From positions 248,001-312,000 of the forward strand of contig JH720293.1 in the NCBI GenBank assembly GCA_000231825.2: a stretch of DNA of 64,000 nucleotides, written 5' to 3'. Positions 47,177 through 59,309 of the stretch are shown one piece after another; the first letter of the stretch is position 1; each line of letters opens with the position of its first letter. Position numbers and translations under genes: made by a program. Source of the stretch: Tetrahymena elliotti 4EA. Lineage: Eukaryota; Ciliophora; Oligohymenophorea; Hymenostomatida; Tetrahymenidae. The notes beneath the pieces were generated by a model. The model made no database searches and was not told where the DNA came from. It worked only from the letters and a program-made list of their open reading frames with translations.

Positions 47177-49580
47177 TTATTAAAAAAACTAATGTTAGCG
47201 AACATCAATATTAATAAATTGTTATATTTTGGTTACTTTTTTAAGATAAATAATTTACTCTTTTTGATTATTTAAATAAATTTATTTTGTTTAAATTTAG
47301 TTTAATTTTAAGTTAATGTTAATATTTTATTAAAAAAATTGTTTTTTTTGGTCATAAATGTTTTATGGAAACCTTTTTTAAAATTAAATTTTAAGACAAC
47401 TAAATATTTCAATAAATTTTAAATTATCTAACCAAAAAACATTTATTTTTTATAATTTCTGCTATTTTTTTATTTGAGGGTTTAATCAAAGAAATCTAAA
47501 ATTTAGCTTAAATATTTTTTGCAAAGGAAATATATTATTTTGATATTAATCTAAACAAGTTAAATAAGCAAGAATTAATTGGTAAAGGAAAATATTAATC
47601 ATATTGAATAAAATGTTATTTTTTCTTATCTTATTTTTTATGGAAAGATATTTTTATTTTTATTTAATTAATTAGGCTTTATATTTGAATTATATTTAAA
47701 TTATATTATTAAAGTGGTGAGCTAAATTTTAGATTGATTTTATTAAATCATAATTTAAAAATATTTTAGCTCTTTTGATATAAAAATAATCCAGAAATTT
47801 AAAAAGGTTAAATATTTGTTGGAAAATATATCAGTTCAATTCTAATCTATGGAAAAAAAGCAAACATGAATCTATAAATAAAATATGAATCATATTGAAT
47901 AACTGTTATTTTTTCTTAGCTTATTTTTTAAGTAATAAATATCTTATTTATCAAAAATAAAAATAAATTTATTTATTTATTGAACTGACGCGAATTCAAA
48001 GTTATTTTTTTTAATTTAAAATATTGCATGCTTTTTTTATTTATTAAACTTTTAGATAATTAAATATGTAGATAAAACTTAAATTATCTCTTTAAAAAAC
48101 CTTTTATTTTGGAAAATTTCTTTATTTTTTTAGTATCAAAATGAGTAAAATATTTTTATTTTATAGTATGATAAAACTAATCTATAAATTTAACTTCTAT
48201 AAAGTTAATTATTTTTTTATTTTTAAAGAAATCTCATATTTTGATAATAAGTTAGGAAATTAATGATTCATATCTCAATTTTTAGAGAAAAATCTTAACC
48301 ATTTTGAATTATATTAAAAGTTAAATTACCAAACTAAAACTTTTCTTTTAAAAAAAGCTATTAATTCTATATGGTAAGCTATTTATATTCAATTAAATTT
48401 TTAGACAGGAAAAAATTAAAATTTAATTTCTATTATTTTTTTAATTATTATAAACTAAAGTGCTTTAATCTAAGAGTTCAGTAAAAGAGATCCAAAATTT
48501 AGCTCTATATTTGTTAAAATATAAATAAATCAATTTGATAGAAAACCTAAACACATAGCAGATATCAACTGAGAAAAATCTTATAAATAAATTAATCAAT
48601 TAACACTTATTTCATGAAATCTTTTAGAATAAAAAAATCGAAGTAGGATATTTCTTAGTTTATTTCTATAACCACCAAAAAAAGTATATTTTTCATTTGT
48701 TTTTGATTATATTAATACCACCAAATTTCAATTAAAAAAATGTAATGTCACTCACCAAATAAAGCAAAAATGAGTTTCTTTTCAATTTTTATCAAAAAAA
48801 ATGATTATGCCCCCCACTTAACTTGATTTTATTTTAAGGAAATTAACAAAATCCCTTAAAAGATACAAAGATTTTTAGTAATTTTTAAATTTTGGTTTTT
48901 ACTGATTCATTATCTTCCTATCTTAACAAATATCTTTTAGAGTAACTTTCTCCTTTTACTTTTCTATTTTAAAACAAGTTAATTTTTGTTAAAATTCTAA
49001 ATATTTAAAAAAAAGAAAAGTTTTATAGACTCATGGTCATATGGCCTATGTTTATAACTTAATTTTTAAAATTCAAGAAAAAGCCTTTAAGTTATGTCAA
49101 TCTTTTTTATTGATAAATTTAAATAAAATGTTTCAGATAAATGTTTAGAGATAGATATCTTTTATCAAAGAAAAGAATTGTTCAAGAAAGATTATTAAAA
49201 ATAAGCTTTATGTTAATTAAATTCTAATTTGTTTTTAATTGAGCTTACTTACATACATAACATAATGATGTCATAAATATTTTTTAAGTAACAAAAGCCA
49301 GCCTAAGTTATATAAGTAAGTATTTTATATTGCACATGGTTAATATTTCTAATGAATTTTCCAACCATAAAATAGAAGACCCACCAATCTAAACAAGGGA
49401 AGTCTTATTGAAAAGCTCTTTTTATAACAAAAAAAACTAAAAAGTTTTTTGAAGATGAATATTAACATAGATTTTTGTTATTATTTACAAATTTTGATTA
49501 CTAAAATTTGTTATTTTCAATAAATTTACCAGATATATATTATTTAAATAATTAAAAAAGAAAGAAAAACAATCAAAATT
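47177..49580. other. Repeat-rich gene-free spacer
   Basis: About 2.4 kb without a gene. It contains diverged repeats: a 50-bp block at 47591-47640 repeated at 47881-47930, and a 17-bp motif AAATCTAAAATTTAGCT at 47492 found inverted at 47720 and again, diverged, at 48489. A C-run (CCCCCC at about 48810) stands out in the AT-rich background. Confidence 0.55.
47591..47930 (+). repeat. Two diverged copies of a 50-bp block, 290 bp apart
   Basis: Copies at 47591-47640 and 47881-47930 share ATCATATTGAATAA and GTTATTTTTTCTTA and differ at only a few positions, with no indel in the aligned 50 bases. Confidence 0.7.
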
Positions 49581-50159
49581 ATGGATAAGATCTAATTTAG
49601 CAGGTAAAAAAAAATTAGATTGGGATGCTACATATTCTTTTCTCTTAGCTTTTGTATCTTAAATACAATTTCTATTATTCTTAATGATTAAATATCTCTA
49701 TCACTAGGACTAATGGAAATACTCTTTATCTCTACTTTTGTTTATGGGCTTATTGGCCTTGTAACTATGCAGGAATAATACATCTAACTTTTTTTAAAAC
49801 TGCTTTTTGTGGTGATTTTTATAATAATTTATTAACTCGCCTCTTTAGTGCTCATGTTAATTGAGTATAATCCTAAATACACTTCAGAGAATAGTGATAT
49901 AATTTTTATGATTAATGTATTTTTAATACTTTTAATCCTAATATATATTTGCATAACTCTAGTTTGCATTAAATATTCACAGGAATTGTTAGCGAATATA
50001 AGAGATTCTTAAACTAGATAAAGCGAAATGATAGAAATGCAAAGGAATTTGCTTTAACAATAAATAGATGCTGAAAATTAGTTTTATTAGCATCATAGCT
50101 TAACTCCTTTTTCAAGCCACTAGAGGCCTGATAAAATTTAAGAAGAATTAATCCTTTGA
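49581..50159 (+). CDS. Small four-TM membrane protein, orphan
   Basis: Not recognised. Single exon of 579 nt, 192 residues, TGA stop. Basic N-terminus 'MDKIQFSRQKKIR', then four hydrophobic spans: about 15-36, 42-62, 68-95 ('LLFVVIFIIIYQLASLVLMLI') and 108-130 ('VFLILLILIYICITLVCI'). The C-terminal 60 residues are hydrophilic and Q/E-rich ('QSEMIEMQRNLLQQQ'), probably a short coiled coil in the cytosol. The arrangement resembles a tetraspan module, but without tetraspanin CCG. The frame is open for 193 codons despite the AT content, so a real gene is likely. It sits alone in a repeat-rich spacer. Confidence 0.6.
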
Positions 50160-51386
50160 AGAAATTTAATTAATATGCTTGAATAAAAAGTTCTTGAAAT
50201 TCAACTATTTCAAGAAAAATTTAATGTTCTAGGATGATGTTACTATAATTAAAAAAATACAAAAAATAATTAAAATCTAATTAATTTCTTTTAAATTGGT
50301 TCAATTGCTCTACTATAATAACTCTTAAAATTTCTCTGTGTTTAAATTACTCAATAATGCCTTAATAACAATAAAAAAAGCAGCAGAAAATTATAGAAAA
50401 AAATTTTCAAAATACTGATAAAAAATAATTCATAGTAATGTGAATCAAAAAAATTAGATTCAAATTATTGAATTTAAAATTATTTATTATTAATTTATTT
50501 ATTTATACATTTATTAAAGTTTAAAATTCATTATATTTATTAGTACTTGACTTTTTTATTACAAATTAAAATAGAAAATACTTTAGATTAGAAAATGCTT
50601 TTTTTTGTTTGAGAACAAATTATTTTTATTAATCAATTTTTTACTCTTTTACCACTTAAAATCTCTCTTTAAATTACTCAAAATATGAATATTTAATAAT
50701 AATAAGATGTAATATGTAAATTTGATTTTAAAATCGTCTCATTACTCATATCAATAAATAGATAAAAAAACACAAAGAATTTGAAATTAGATTCAAATTA
50801 TTGAATTTAAATTTATTTTTAATCATCCTAATTCCTTAATTAATTTTTAAATTACATAATATTTATTGGTATTTGTTTTTTGTGTTACAAATTTTATTAG
50901 AAAATTCCTTTTTTGCTCTCAAAACTGAATACAAATTAAATAATTATCATTAATTTTTATACTGTATTTACACTGAAAAATCTGTTTTGAAATTATTCAA
51001 AATATGATTATAAGGCCTTAATAAGATGAAATAAGTAAATTATATTATAAAATTATCTAACTGCTTATATAAACATACTACTTCTAATACAAAAAATCTA
51101 AAATTAGATTCAAATTATTGAATATAATATTATTTGTCATAAATCAAATTTATTTATTAATTATTTCTTTAATTAGTATTTTATCCAGAATTTTATTAAA
51201 TTATACACATTTATTAGTATTTGCCTTTATCTTTACAAATCTTAACAGAAACAAACTACTTTAGATTGGAAAAGACTTTTTTTCTTTGTGAAACAAATCA
51301 AGAATTTAAATTATTATCAATCTATGAATCAATCAATTTTAAGAATAATATCTTTAGGAGATAAATAAATCTTTGATGATATTTGA
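50160..51386. other. Spacer occupied by the tandem repeat
   Basis: No gene. The first 290 bases are plain AT-rich sequence; the rest is the three-unit repeat. Confidence 0.6.
50453..51385 (+). repeat. Three degenerate tandem repeats of about 320-330 bp
   Basis: Units start at 50453, 50786 and 51103, each with ATTAGATTCAAATTATTG. Shared landmarks follow in order: a 'TTTATTAGTATTTG'-like block, 'ACAAAT', a run of T's with 'TTGTGA/GAGAACAAAT' and (units 1 and 2) 'AATAAGATG(T)AA...TAAAT'. The copies are diverged with small indels; the last runs up to the 3' end of the coiled-coil gene on the other strand. Confidence 0.7.
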
Positions 51387-53986
51387 TCATCTTTTCATAA
51401 ACTATTTTCTCAATTCTATTAATTTATTACTAGCCCATTAATACCACTATTTCGTTTAAAAATATATAATTTAATACTTGATGAATATGTAATATAAAAT
51501 AAGTAGGTAGATACCTGGTTAATTGGTATTATTTCCTTAATTTCTTAATAAAATTTTTTAATATCATAGTCAATAACATCATCTTTAAATTTAGAATTCA
51601 TTTTTGCAGTCTAGCAAATCAATATGTAAAAAACCTTTATAAAATTTAAATTATTACTGATAAAATTAAAGCAATTAAAATTATATTCATTTTCCTTACA
51701 TAATATGGGTCTTGAGCATAGACGCATTTTTAACAATCATTCTCTGACTCATTTTATTTTATTTGGTTTTATTGTTAATTTTAATCACTTCTCTCCTTAG
51801 AATCCTTGGAAGAGTTTTCATGTTTATTTTATATTTCTTCTTGTTTTTCTGTTTATGTGTCTTAATTTTAACATTAAATAATTCTGGTTTAACTTTCTGA
51901 GTCCTCAAGTAGAACTTCATCAGTTTATATTGAATTTTCCACTATATTTTCTATTTTCTTTGTTTAAGTTTCTTTGTCATATTTTGTTACTTTTTCTGTT
52001 GTATTCTCAGAATTATTTTCAATTATATTACAATGGTTATTCAATTTTTCACAATTTGCTGTCTCATCTTCACTCTCATTAAATGAATTAGATTTGCTTG
52101 TTGGGATTGCAGACAAATATCTTTAATGGCCTTTATGTAATTTTGCTGAGTACTTATCTAATTTGATCTCATTCTAATAAATTTGATCTTAATCCTAGAC
52201 ATCTTAATCATGAGAATTTCTATTTTTTATGTAATTATTATTGTCTGAATATTCTTACTGAGGAGGTAAACTTGAATAAGATTTGCTTTAACTCTATGAT
52301 GGAACAGCTATTTACTATAATCTAGGACTTTCAAACGAAGAGCGTATAGAATGTTAGGAAGATTTAGAGTTTTTCTAAGACAAATTAACTTTATCAAATA
52401 CCTCTCCTTCATTATTATTTTCTCTAAAAAAATTCTATACTATATTAAAGCTCATTTAACTATCAGTAGAACGCTATGTATTAGGATTAAATCCTTCAAA
52501 AAATGATTCATCTTTTTTAATTTAGGACAATTGATTTCCAATATTAAATATATGACTTCTGTTACTTTCAGCTGATTAAAATTTACTAACCTCGTTACTC
52601 ATTTAATTAGTATTTATATGCATGTGCTAATGTTTGCTTGACTTTGTATATTTTTCCTTATTATAATCACTCACTAAATCTCCATAAATTGTAGAAAATT
52701 AGTTTTTAAAATTATCTAATATTGATCCATTTTAACTATAATCTTTCTATGCTGTTTTAGGATAATTTAAAGAATGAGGTTCATTACCTTCATCTCCATT
52801 TTATATGCTATTCTAACCATTTTAGTCTCTGTCCAAGTTATCACTGCTAAATAGAAGTTCCTTTTCTTCCAAAATTTTAATTATTTCGTCCTTTAAGTGT
52901 TCATTCATTTCTTTAAGTTATGCGTTTTTATTCTTCAAATCTTTGTTTGTAAAAAATAAATTTTATTACAGAAATTTGATCAGAAAAAAAATATTTCTGT
53001 TCAGCAAGTTATTAAGTAAGTAAGCAAGCAAGCAAGTTAATAGTTTGCTTTTTTATTAAAAAGTAATAATGAACTTAAGATTTACTTTCTATTTCTTTTA
53101 AAGCCTCTGTGTGTTATTTTTAACTTTCTTCATTTTATTTTAATAAATCTTCATATCTCTCTTACAGATCTATAATTTCTGTTTTTTATTTATGCAAAAT
53201 TCTCTATTATTTTTGAGACTATTGCTAATTTTCTTCTTATAACTATTACACCGTAGCTTATCTTTCTCTTATTTAAACCTAAAGTAAAACAATTTGAGAA
53301 ACATTTATTCTTTATATCTTATTTTACTGTATTTTAACTATGATATTCGTTAAGCTAAACTATTTGATCTTCTAAATTTCTCTGCTATTCTTTTTACCTA
53401 TTGATTTCTTCTTCTAGTTACTCTAAATTACTTACTATTGAAACATTTTTCTAAGATAGTTCATTATTTGATTCCTATTGATATAGAAAGATGGGAGTTT
53501 ATTTTATGTATAATTTACTAGCTTTTTATATAATATCAATTTAAATATACTTGAAGTTATTCGCATCTTGTTACATAGGATTATAACTCGCGATCTTTTT
53601 CATGAATTATTTCTTCTATTTATGCTTCTTTCTTTTCTAATTCCTCTTTAAATGCTTATCCAACCATTTCTTTTCAAAAAAGAAACAAAATATGAAAATT
53701 GAACATTTATATATCTCAAAAATTACCAAAATTTTAAGAACATTTTAAAAGTATATGCTCATATTCTAATATTTATTTTAGTGCTATCTACAACTCAATT
53801 TCTAATTTTTTAATATTGGAAATACTAAGATTAATTCACAAATAATCTCAATAAAATACTTTCATCTGTTTCTATATTTTCTTGCATTCTTCTCTCAGTG
53901 AAAGGTTGCTTTACTAACTCTTAAATTTTTAGGTTTAAATCTGAGATTTAACCCATCTGACTCTCATAAAATGTGAGATGATCCAT
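51387..53986 (-). CDS. Coiled-coil protein with disordered middle, 665 residues
   Basis: Not assigned to a family. Seven exons (53860-53986, 53551-53669, 53361-53474, 53086-53326, 52940-51700, 51515-51610, 51387-51446) sum to 1998 nt with matching phases. Residues 1-240 are a coiled coil rich in E, K, Q and L: 'KKEAQIEEIIHEKDRELQSY', 'NLEQLEEEINRQKEQQRNLED', 'KTEIIDLQERYEDLLKQNEES' (each seen in part). A long S/N/Q-rich disordered region follows. The last two exons carry 'DYDIKKFYQEIKEIIPINQ' and 'WYQWASNKLIELRKQFMKR', an amphipathic end with two tryptophans. No TM. Probably a structural or centrosomal/basal-body-type coiled coil, but only the coil is visible. Reading into the final intron would give a different, hydrophobic C-terminus and is less likely. 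Confidence 0.75.
53014..53037 (+). repeat. (AAGT)n(AAGC)n microsatellite inside an intron
   Basis: TAAGTAAGTAAGCAAGCAAGCAAG-type run within the intron between 52940 and 53086 of the coiled-coil gene. Confidence 0.7.
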
Positions 53987-54768
53987 TCTTTTAAAGAATA
54001 ATTAAGGTCTCTTAAAAAAATAAACTTTCCTATTTTTTATCTAATCTATTTATTTACTTTATTTATTAGTGTTAAACTGAAATTTAACTAAATTAAAGAT
54101 TTTTAAAAGATTGATAAGCCAATTACTCAATTTTTTCTTAAAAGGAATCCTAAAAGTGCCCAAAAATTTACTCAGCTAATTTTCATTCATAGAATTTTGC
54201 TAAAATAAATAAAAGAAGCAAAACAATATTAATGTGTTTCAGAGTTACTATAGATAAATTTTCACCTTTATTAACACACCTTTATTTCTACTTATTAAAA
54301 AAAAATCTTTTAAGAATTGATTCAATTTCTACATTTATCAAATATAAGATAAAAAATAAAAAAGTTAATATTTCAACTTTCAATCATCAATATCTAAATA
54401 ACTCATTTTAAGTAGGAAATAGAAGTTAATCTCAAATTATTATTTATTAATTATAGTTGATATTTAACTTAAAAATCAAAAGATCTTTAAAATATCATAA
54501 AAAACTATTAAAAAATCAATAAATAAAAATTTTAATTAGAATATGAATTATTGTTTAAAGTTATTAATATTTTTATCCAATATTTACTTACATATTTATT
54601 TTAAATGAATAATAAAAGGTTAGATTTCTTTTCACATTAAAATATTTTGACTATAAAATTGATTTCTTTAAAAGTTTAAATAACTATTTATGAAATGAGA
54701 TATGATGATTTATTTATTAGCCTCTATTAAAATCGAAAAACACCACTTATTATTTTTAGAATATTTTA

Positions 54769-54868
54769 NNNNNNNNNNNNNNNNNNNNNNNNNNNNNNNN
54801 NNNNNNNNNNNNNNNNNNNNNNNNNNNNNNNNNNNNNNNNNNNNNNNNNNNNNNNNNNNNNNNNNNNN
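54769..54868. other. Assembly gap, 100 N
   Basis: Exactly 100 N, the usual placeholder for a gap of unknown size. ORFs that appear to cross it are artefacts. Confidence 0.99.
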
Positions 54869-54903
54869 GTATTCTATTTGTATGTAGCCCCATAAATAAG
54901 GGC

Positions 54904-54919
54904 AGTACCCTAGGGTACT
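54904..54919. repeat. Perfect 16-bp palindrome next to the gap
   Basis: AGTACCCTAGGGTACT is its own reverse complement. It is among the most GC-rich stretches of the region, followed at once by a (TA)n run. It could be a hairpin that stopped sequencing, or the end of a mobile or breakage element. Confidence 0.8.
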
Positions 54920-55163
54920 ATACATATATATATATATATAAATAACTATTTAGGAGAATTAGATTTAATAACTAGCTTTGTTTTATACATAAATACACAC
55001 ACCTCTTATTATTTTTAGAATATTTTATGACTAAAATAAAATGGTGAAGAAATATTCTAAAAACTGTCAATTTAAATTTTTTATTTTAAAATAAAAAGGA
55101 ATGAAATATTAAAAAATATTTTTATGAATAATAAAAGAACATAGATTTCATGAATAAATCAAA

Positions 55164-56864
55164 TCATAAATCTTACTTTTTATGTTAATTTAAGATTGGT
55201 TGTATCAACTCCATGACATAATTTTCTAATAATTTATTAGCATTTTAGATTTTATTTTCATCAATGAGCTGATCCATTAACTTGGAATCTATTTGAAAAT
55301 ATTTATTTCTTTAATAATATATTCTTATTTCAGGAACTATTTTTATTGGTGGCTTGAAATCAAATAAAGATATGTCATTTTCTGAAATATCTAAGAAGGA
55401 AAATTAGACTTCAATATTATTTGGAAAGAATAAATTTTATTAGACATTTGAAAAGATTGGAGTCATTTGCAAACTAGATCTAGAATGTATAGATGTGAAT
55501 AGTATGACATTTATAACTTAATCTTTTTTCATCATTTTTAAATACCTATCAGAGAAAGATCTTTCAAAATAGTAGCTATTGAGTTATAATATTTTAGGAT
55601 TTAACTTCTAAATCTTTTCATCTAATTATTTATTTCTTAAAAACAATATTTAGTTTTGGCTAGGTTCATGTAAAGTACTTTACAAAAAGAGCATAAGCTC
55701 TGAGAATATGATAAAATCTTAGTGCTTAATTTTAAATTTAAATTTATCTAAGTTTCTTGTTTTATTATTAAAGTGAAAAACAAAAACAGATGGGCTATTA
55801 TCATAAGAACTTTCCTCCATATATTCAGAGAGTTTTTGTGTAAGTTTATTTTCAAACTTATCAATAAATAAGAAAACAACATCTGACTAAATTTAGGTTT
55901 TCACTCTTGATATATAGTTATAGGGATCTTCCTTTTTACCTTCTATAATCGCTTTTGTATCTCTAGTTATATTATAAAAGCTTTAATACAAATAATCATC
56001 TTGATATATTTTTTTTCTGTAAAATAAGGCTAATGAGTAATAGCTTTTTTCAATTAGGTATTTTCTTATTCTATGGTTAAATGAATAAATACGATATGGT
56101 TTTTAATTATCTTCAAAGAATTTAACAACCCTTTCTACTGCCTTGTCATTATCATACACTACTCTTAAATATTTATCAAATTTATCATATTTTCTAACAA
56201 GTATTAAGTAAGCACCTTCATTTTAATTATCTAACTCACTCTATTCACTTTTCTCTTGTTAAATAAAAAATCTATTCAAAATTTCTTAGTTTGAACTTTC
56301 TATAAATGTATACAAAGTATTTTTTTTTGAGAGCTCTACAAACATTCTGTACACTTTGTCAAATTTACTTTAATTTCCTATGAAAATAAATTAAAACTTT
56401 TGTTTCTACTCATCAAAAGATTTCAAAGAATTAACATTTATCAGCTTTGAGAAAAAAAATAGATCTATAAAATATTTAAATTATCTTCTACTAAAAATAT
56501 CAAATTCATATTGTGTATAATTTCCATCATTATACAAATAAATTGAGGGAGCTCCTTTATCTTATAATTTATCTATTAGAACTTATTATTAATTTAAATT
56601 TACCATTAAATAATTAATCATCATTTAAGGATCTCTTGATTATTATTACTGTTATTATTATTATTATTGCCTCATTGAATTTAAAAACTATTCTAGTTCT
56701 CTTGATTCATTACACCATTCCTAATGTACTAAAATAACTGCTTTATTATTGTATTTAGATAATTCTGATTCTAAATTCTATTGGTTTAACTAGACCAATC
56801 CTCTTACTTGACTTAACTTGCTAACTGCAATCAAAATAAAACTTAAAATCACTGGAAATTTCAT
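55164..56864 (-). CDS. Thioredoxin-fold (PDI/ERp44-like) protein with CxxS site
   Basis: Single exon, 1701 nt, 566 residues. A signal peptide is likely: 'MKFPVILSFILIAVSKL' then a polar turn. The first thioredoxin-type domain has the strand 'KAVILVHQEWCNES': the PDI site WCxxC is reduced to C51-x-x-S54, a monothiol CxxS site as in ERp44. A nine-Gln run (encoded near 56640-56665) follows. Later parts contain further 'FYRK', 'SDVVFLFIDKFENKL' and 'IIFSELMLFLQSTLHE' stretches that look like two or three more Trx-like domains without Cys pairs. The C-terminus is KQDL, close to the ER-retention KDEL/HDEL. An ER-lumen protein-folding or thiol-retention role is inferred. Assignment as PDI-type is fair, exact orthology open. 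Confidence 0.65.
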
Positions 56865-57138
56865 GTTTAATTAATTTTAATTTTTAGCACTAAAAAGATA
56901 TTAAAAAATTATCTGTGTGGGATTTGTTAAGATATTTAATTTTAAATGATGATTTTAAGAAACAAACAAATAAATAATATTTTAAATAATTAAAAGAGGA
57001 TGATGTTTTTATAATACATATTTAAAACACAAAAAACGTTCTACAATTAAAGATACAAAATGTATTTTTAAATAATTTTGAATTTTATGTTTTTTTGATA
57101 GAAGTTTAACTTAAATTTGGCTATAAATATGGTTTTTT

Positions 57139-57902
57139 TCAGATATTAATATACTCTTACTAAAGCTTTTTAAATGGTTTAATTATCATTATAACTTCAA
57201 TAATAGCTACAATAATAAGCAAAATCATTTTTAAGATATACATCCATTTAACTTTTTTAGAGGTTCTTTTTAAAACTTTTTATAAAATTATTAATTATTA
57301 ATTTAAAAAGATATCTAATAAGTAGGCTTATTTATACCTTTTGAATGAGTAACTAATCTTTGATAATCCCTCTAATAATAAATGTAAATTGATTCAAGTC
57401 TTCTATTAGCTTACTAAGCAGCTCTGACTGATTCAGAAATAGTATCTTATTTTTTAATAAAAAAAGCTTAAATGATACTTTTAAATGTTCTTATTTACCT
57501 ATTCCTACAAATTCATCTTCGACTATATTTCTCCAATTAAAATTAATTAATTTTCCTTTCTTATCTTAACTTTAGAAGCAGACATAAATTGGCTGATTGT
57601 CTGTAGATTTGTAATTGTATGTATACTCTGCTCTCATATCTGCTTCATGAAATATTTGTCCTTTATGTGATACTAACTAATTATTTATTTTGTAACTAAA
57701 TAAAAAATGAAATTTTTACTTCAAATTTAACATTTTCTTCTCTTTCTCCTGATATTTAATAATCTATTTTAAGATCTCTACCTTCTACTGTTTAAACTTC
57801 AAAACAATAGCGTTCTTTATTACTAACTTCAATGGACAATCCTTAAATAAATCCAATTATAAAACCATAAATTAGAAAATTTTTAAAATTGAAATGATTC
57901 AT
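57139..57902 (-). CDS. p24 (EMP24/GOLD) family cargo receptor
   Basis: Type I membrane protein that cycles between ER and Golgi in COPI/COPII vesicles. Four exons (57720-57902, 57499-57676, 57338-57445, 57139-57275) sum to 606 nt, 201 residues, the usual p24 size. Signal peptide 'FNFKNFLIYGFIIGFIQGLS'. The GOLD domain has the two family cysteines in 'ERYCFEV' and 'PIYVCFQS', plus 'HEADMRAEYTYNY'. A coiled-coil stretch 'RRLESIYIYQRDYQRL' and one TM ('MILLIIVAIIEVIMII') follow, with the short tail KPFKKLQQEYINI. The tail has a KK but not at the COPI KKxx position. Family well supported; subfamily not determined. Confidence 0.85.
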
Positions 57903-59309
57903 TTTAAAGTATCCTACTTTGAAATCTTTAAAATATAATTTTATGGAAAAGTAACCAATTTAATTACAATTATTAATCAAACTAATTTTTATTAGATTAA
58001 TTTTTAAAGATTTTCAACATACGTGGAAATTAATTAAAAAACGTTCTAAAATATTTCAGAATTCATAATAAAAATAAAAAAGTTTTATTGTAGAGAGTAT
58101 CATAAAATTGTATTTATATTAAATATTTCAAAATTCTAATTAAAAAAAATTATTTTTAATAATGGTGGAAATCTGTATTTACTCAAGTTTTACAATTTAA
58201 AATCTTACATAAAAATTTTTAAGTTATTAATTTGGATGAGCAAAAATTATTTTTCTTAAGATTGGAGTTTATTGAGTAAGAAGAATTGTTTTTGGACAAA
58301 ATTAAACTAAATAGGACAAATAAACTATTGAAGTTTTAAGATATAATTTTACAATTTTCTAAAAAGAACTCAGTAAGACTGAAATGGATAATTAATATTA
58401 TCATAATTTTAAAAGTTAAAAAATGCTTTATCATACTATAAATTGGTATTTAGTAGTAACATGAAAGTAATTCATATTAATAATACTATAATTTTTGTAT
58501 ATAACTTTTGTAATTAAATTTGTGGAGAATGTATAATTAAATTAAAACCTAAAAATAATCAAAATATAATGTTACTTTTTAGATAAGATGATTTACAATT
58601 GCCATTTACAACTTAATTTATCTTTATTAAAAGAAAAATATTGGGACTGAATTTGAAATTTAATTTAAAGAGAGAGATATTTTTCAAGTAAATTTTTTGT
58701 GCAAGGATTTCTGAGATTTATTGGTTTAAAAATAAATATTTGAATTTTTGTTGTTTTAAAAATTTTAGTTGATTAATGAGATAAAATAGATATTTGATAT
58801 AAGATAAATTTATTTAGTTAAGATTAATAATATTATATTAAAACTTGATAATGATGTGATTTAGTTAGAAGAGTTAATGATACTTCGATTTAAATATGAA
58901 CTAGATATTTTGTACAATTGATATTATGTGGGAGGGAGATATGTATGGCATGTCACATTGAAAAATATAAAAATTGAGAAATTAATAATGATAAATCTCT
59001 TGAAAGATTCATCATAAGCAATATAATTGCGTAATAGCTATTAATCATATGCAATACCTTAATTAATAAGGATCAATTATCAAAAAAAGTTTAACTTAAT
59101 TGCTAATTAGAAAAAGAATATTTTAAAAGAAATAAGAAAAAAAGAATCAAACAAAGTAAAGATAGGCCAAATAAGAAGGTAAAATAAAAGTTTGATTATG
59201 GAATTCAATTTTTTCAATACATTTCGACAAGTTTCAATAGACAAAAATAGCAATATAATAAAGCTTTAGCTAAATATTTTTAAAATAAAATCTTAAAAGG
59301 TAGGAGAAA
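57903..59309. other. Divergent intergenic spacer
   Basis: About 1.4 kb of AT-rich sequence with one GC-richer bit, GTGGGAGGGAGATATGT near 58927. No gene or RNA recognised. Confidence 0.45.

Larger units (their letters stand above)
53987..55163. other. Spacer with assembly gap and local duplication
   Basis: AT-rich, with no gene visible in the readable parts. Sequence left of the gap (54681-54768) is partly repeated right of it (54940-55024): both begin TAACTATTTA and end CTTATTATTTTTAGAATA. Unknown sequence in the gap could hide more copies. Confidence 0.55.

Noticed and set aside
54702..54925. ORFs crossing the N gap on both strands
   Set aside because: They consist mostly of N; artefacts.
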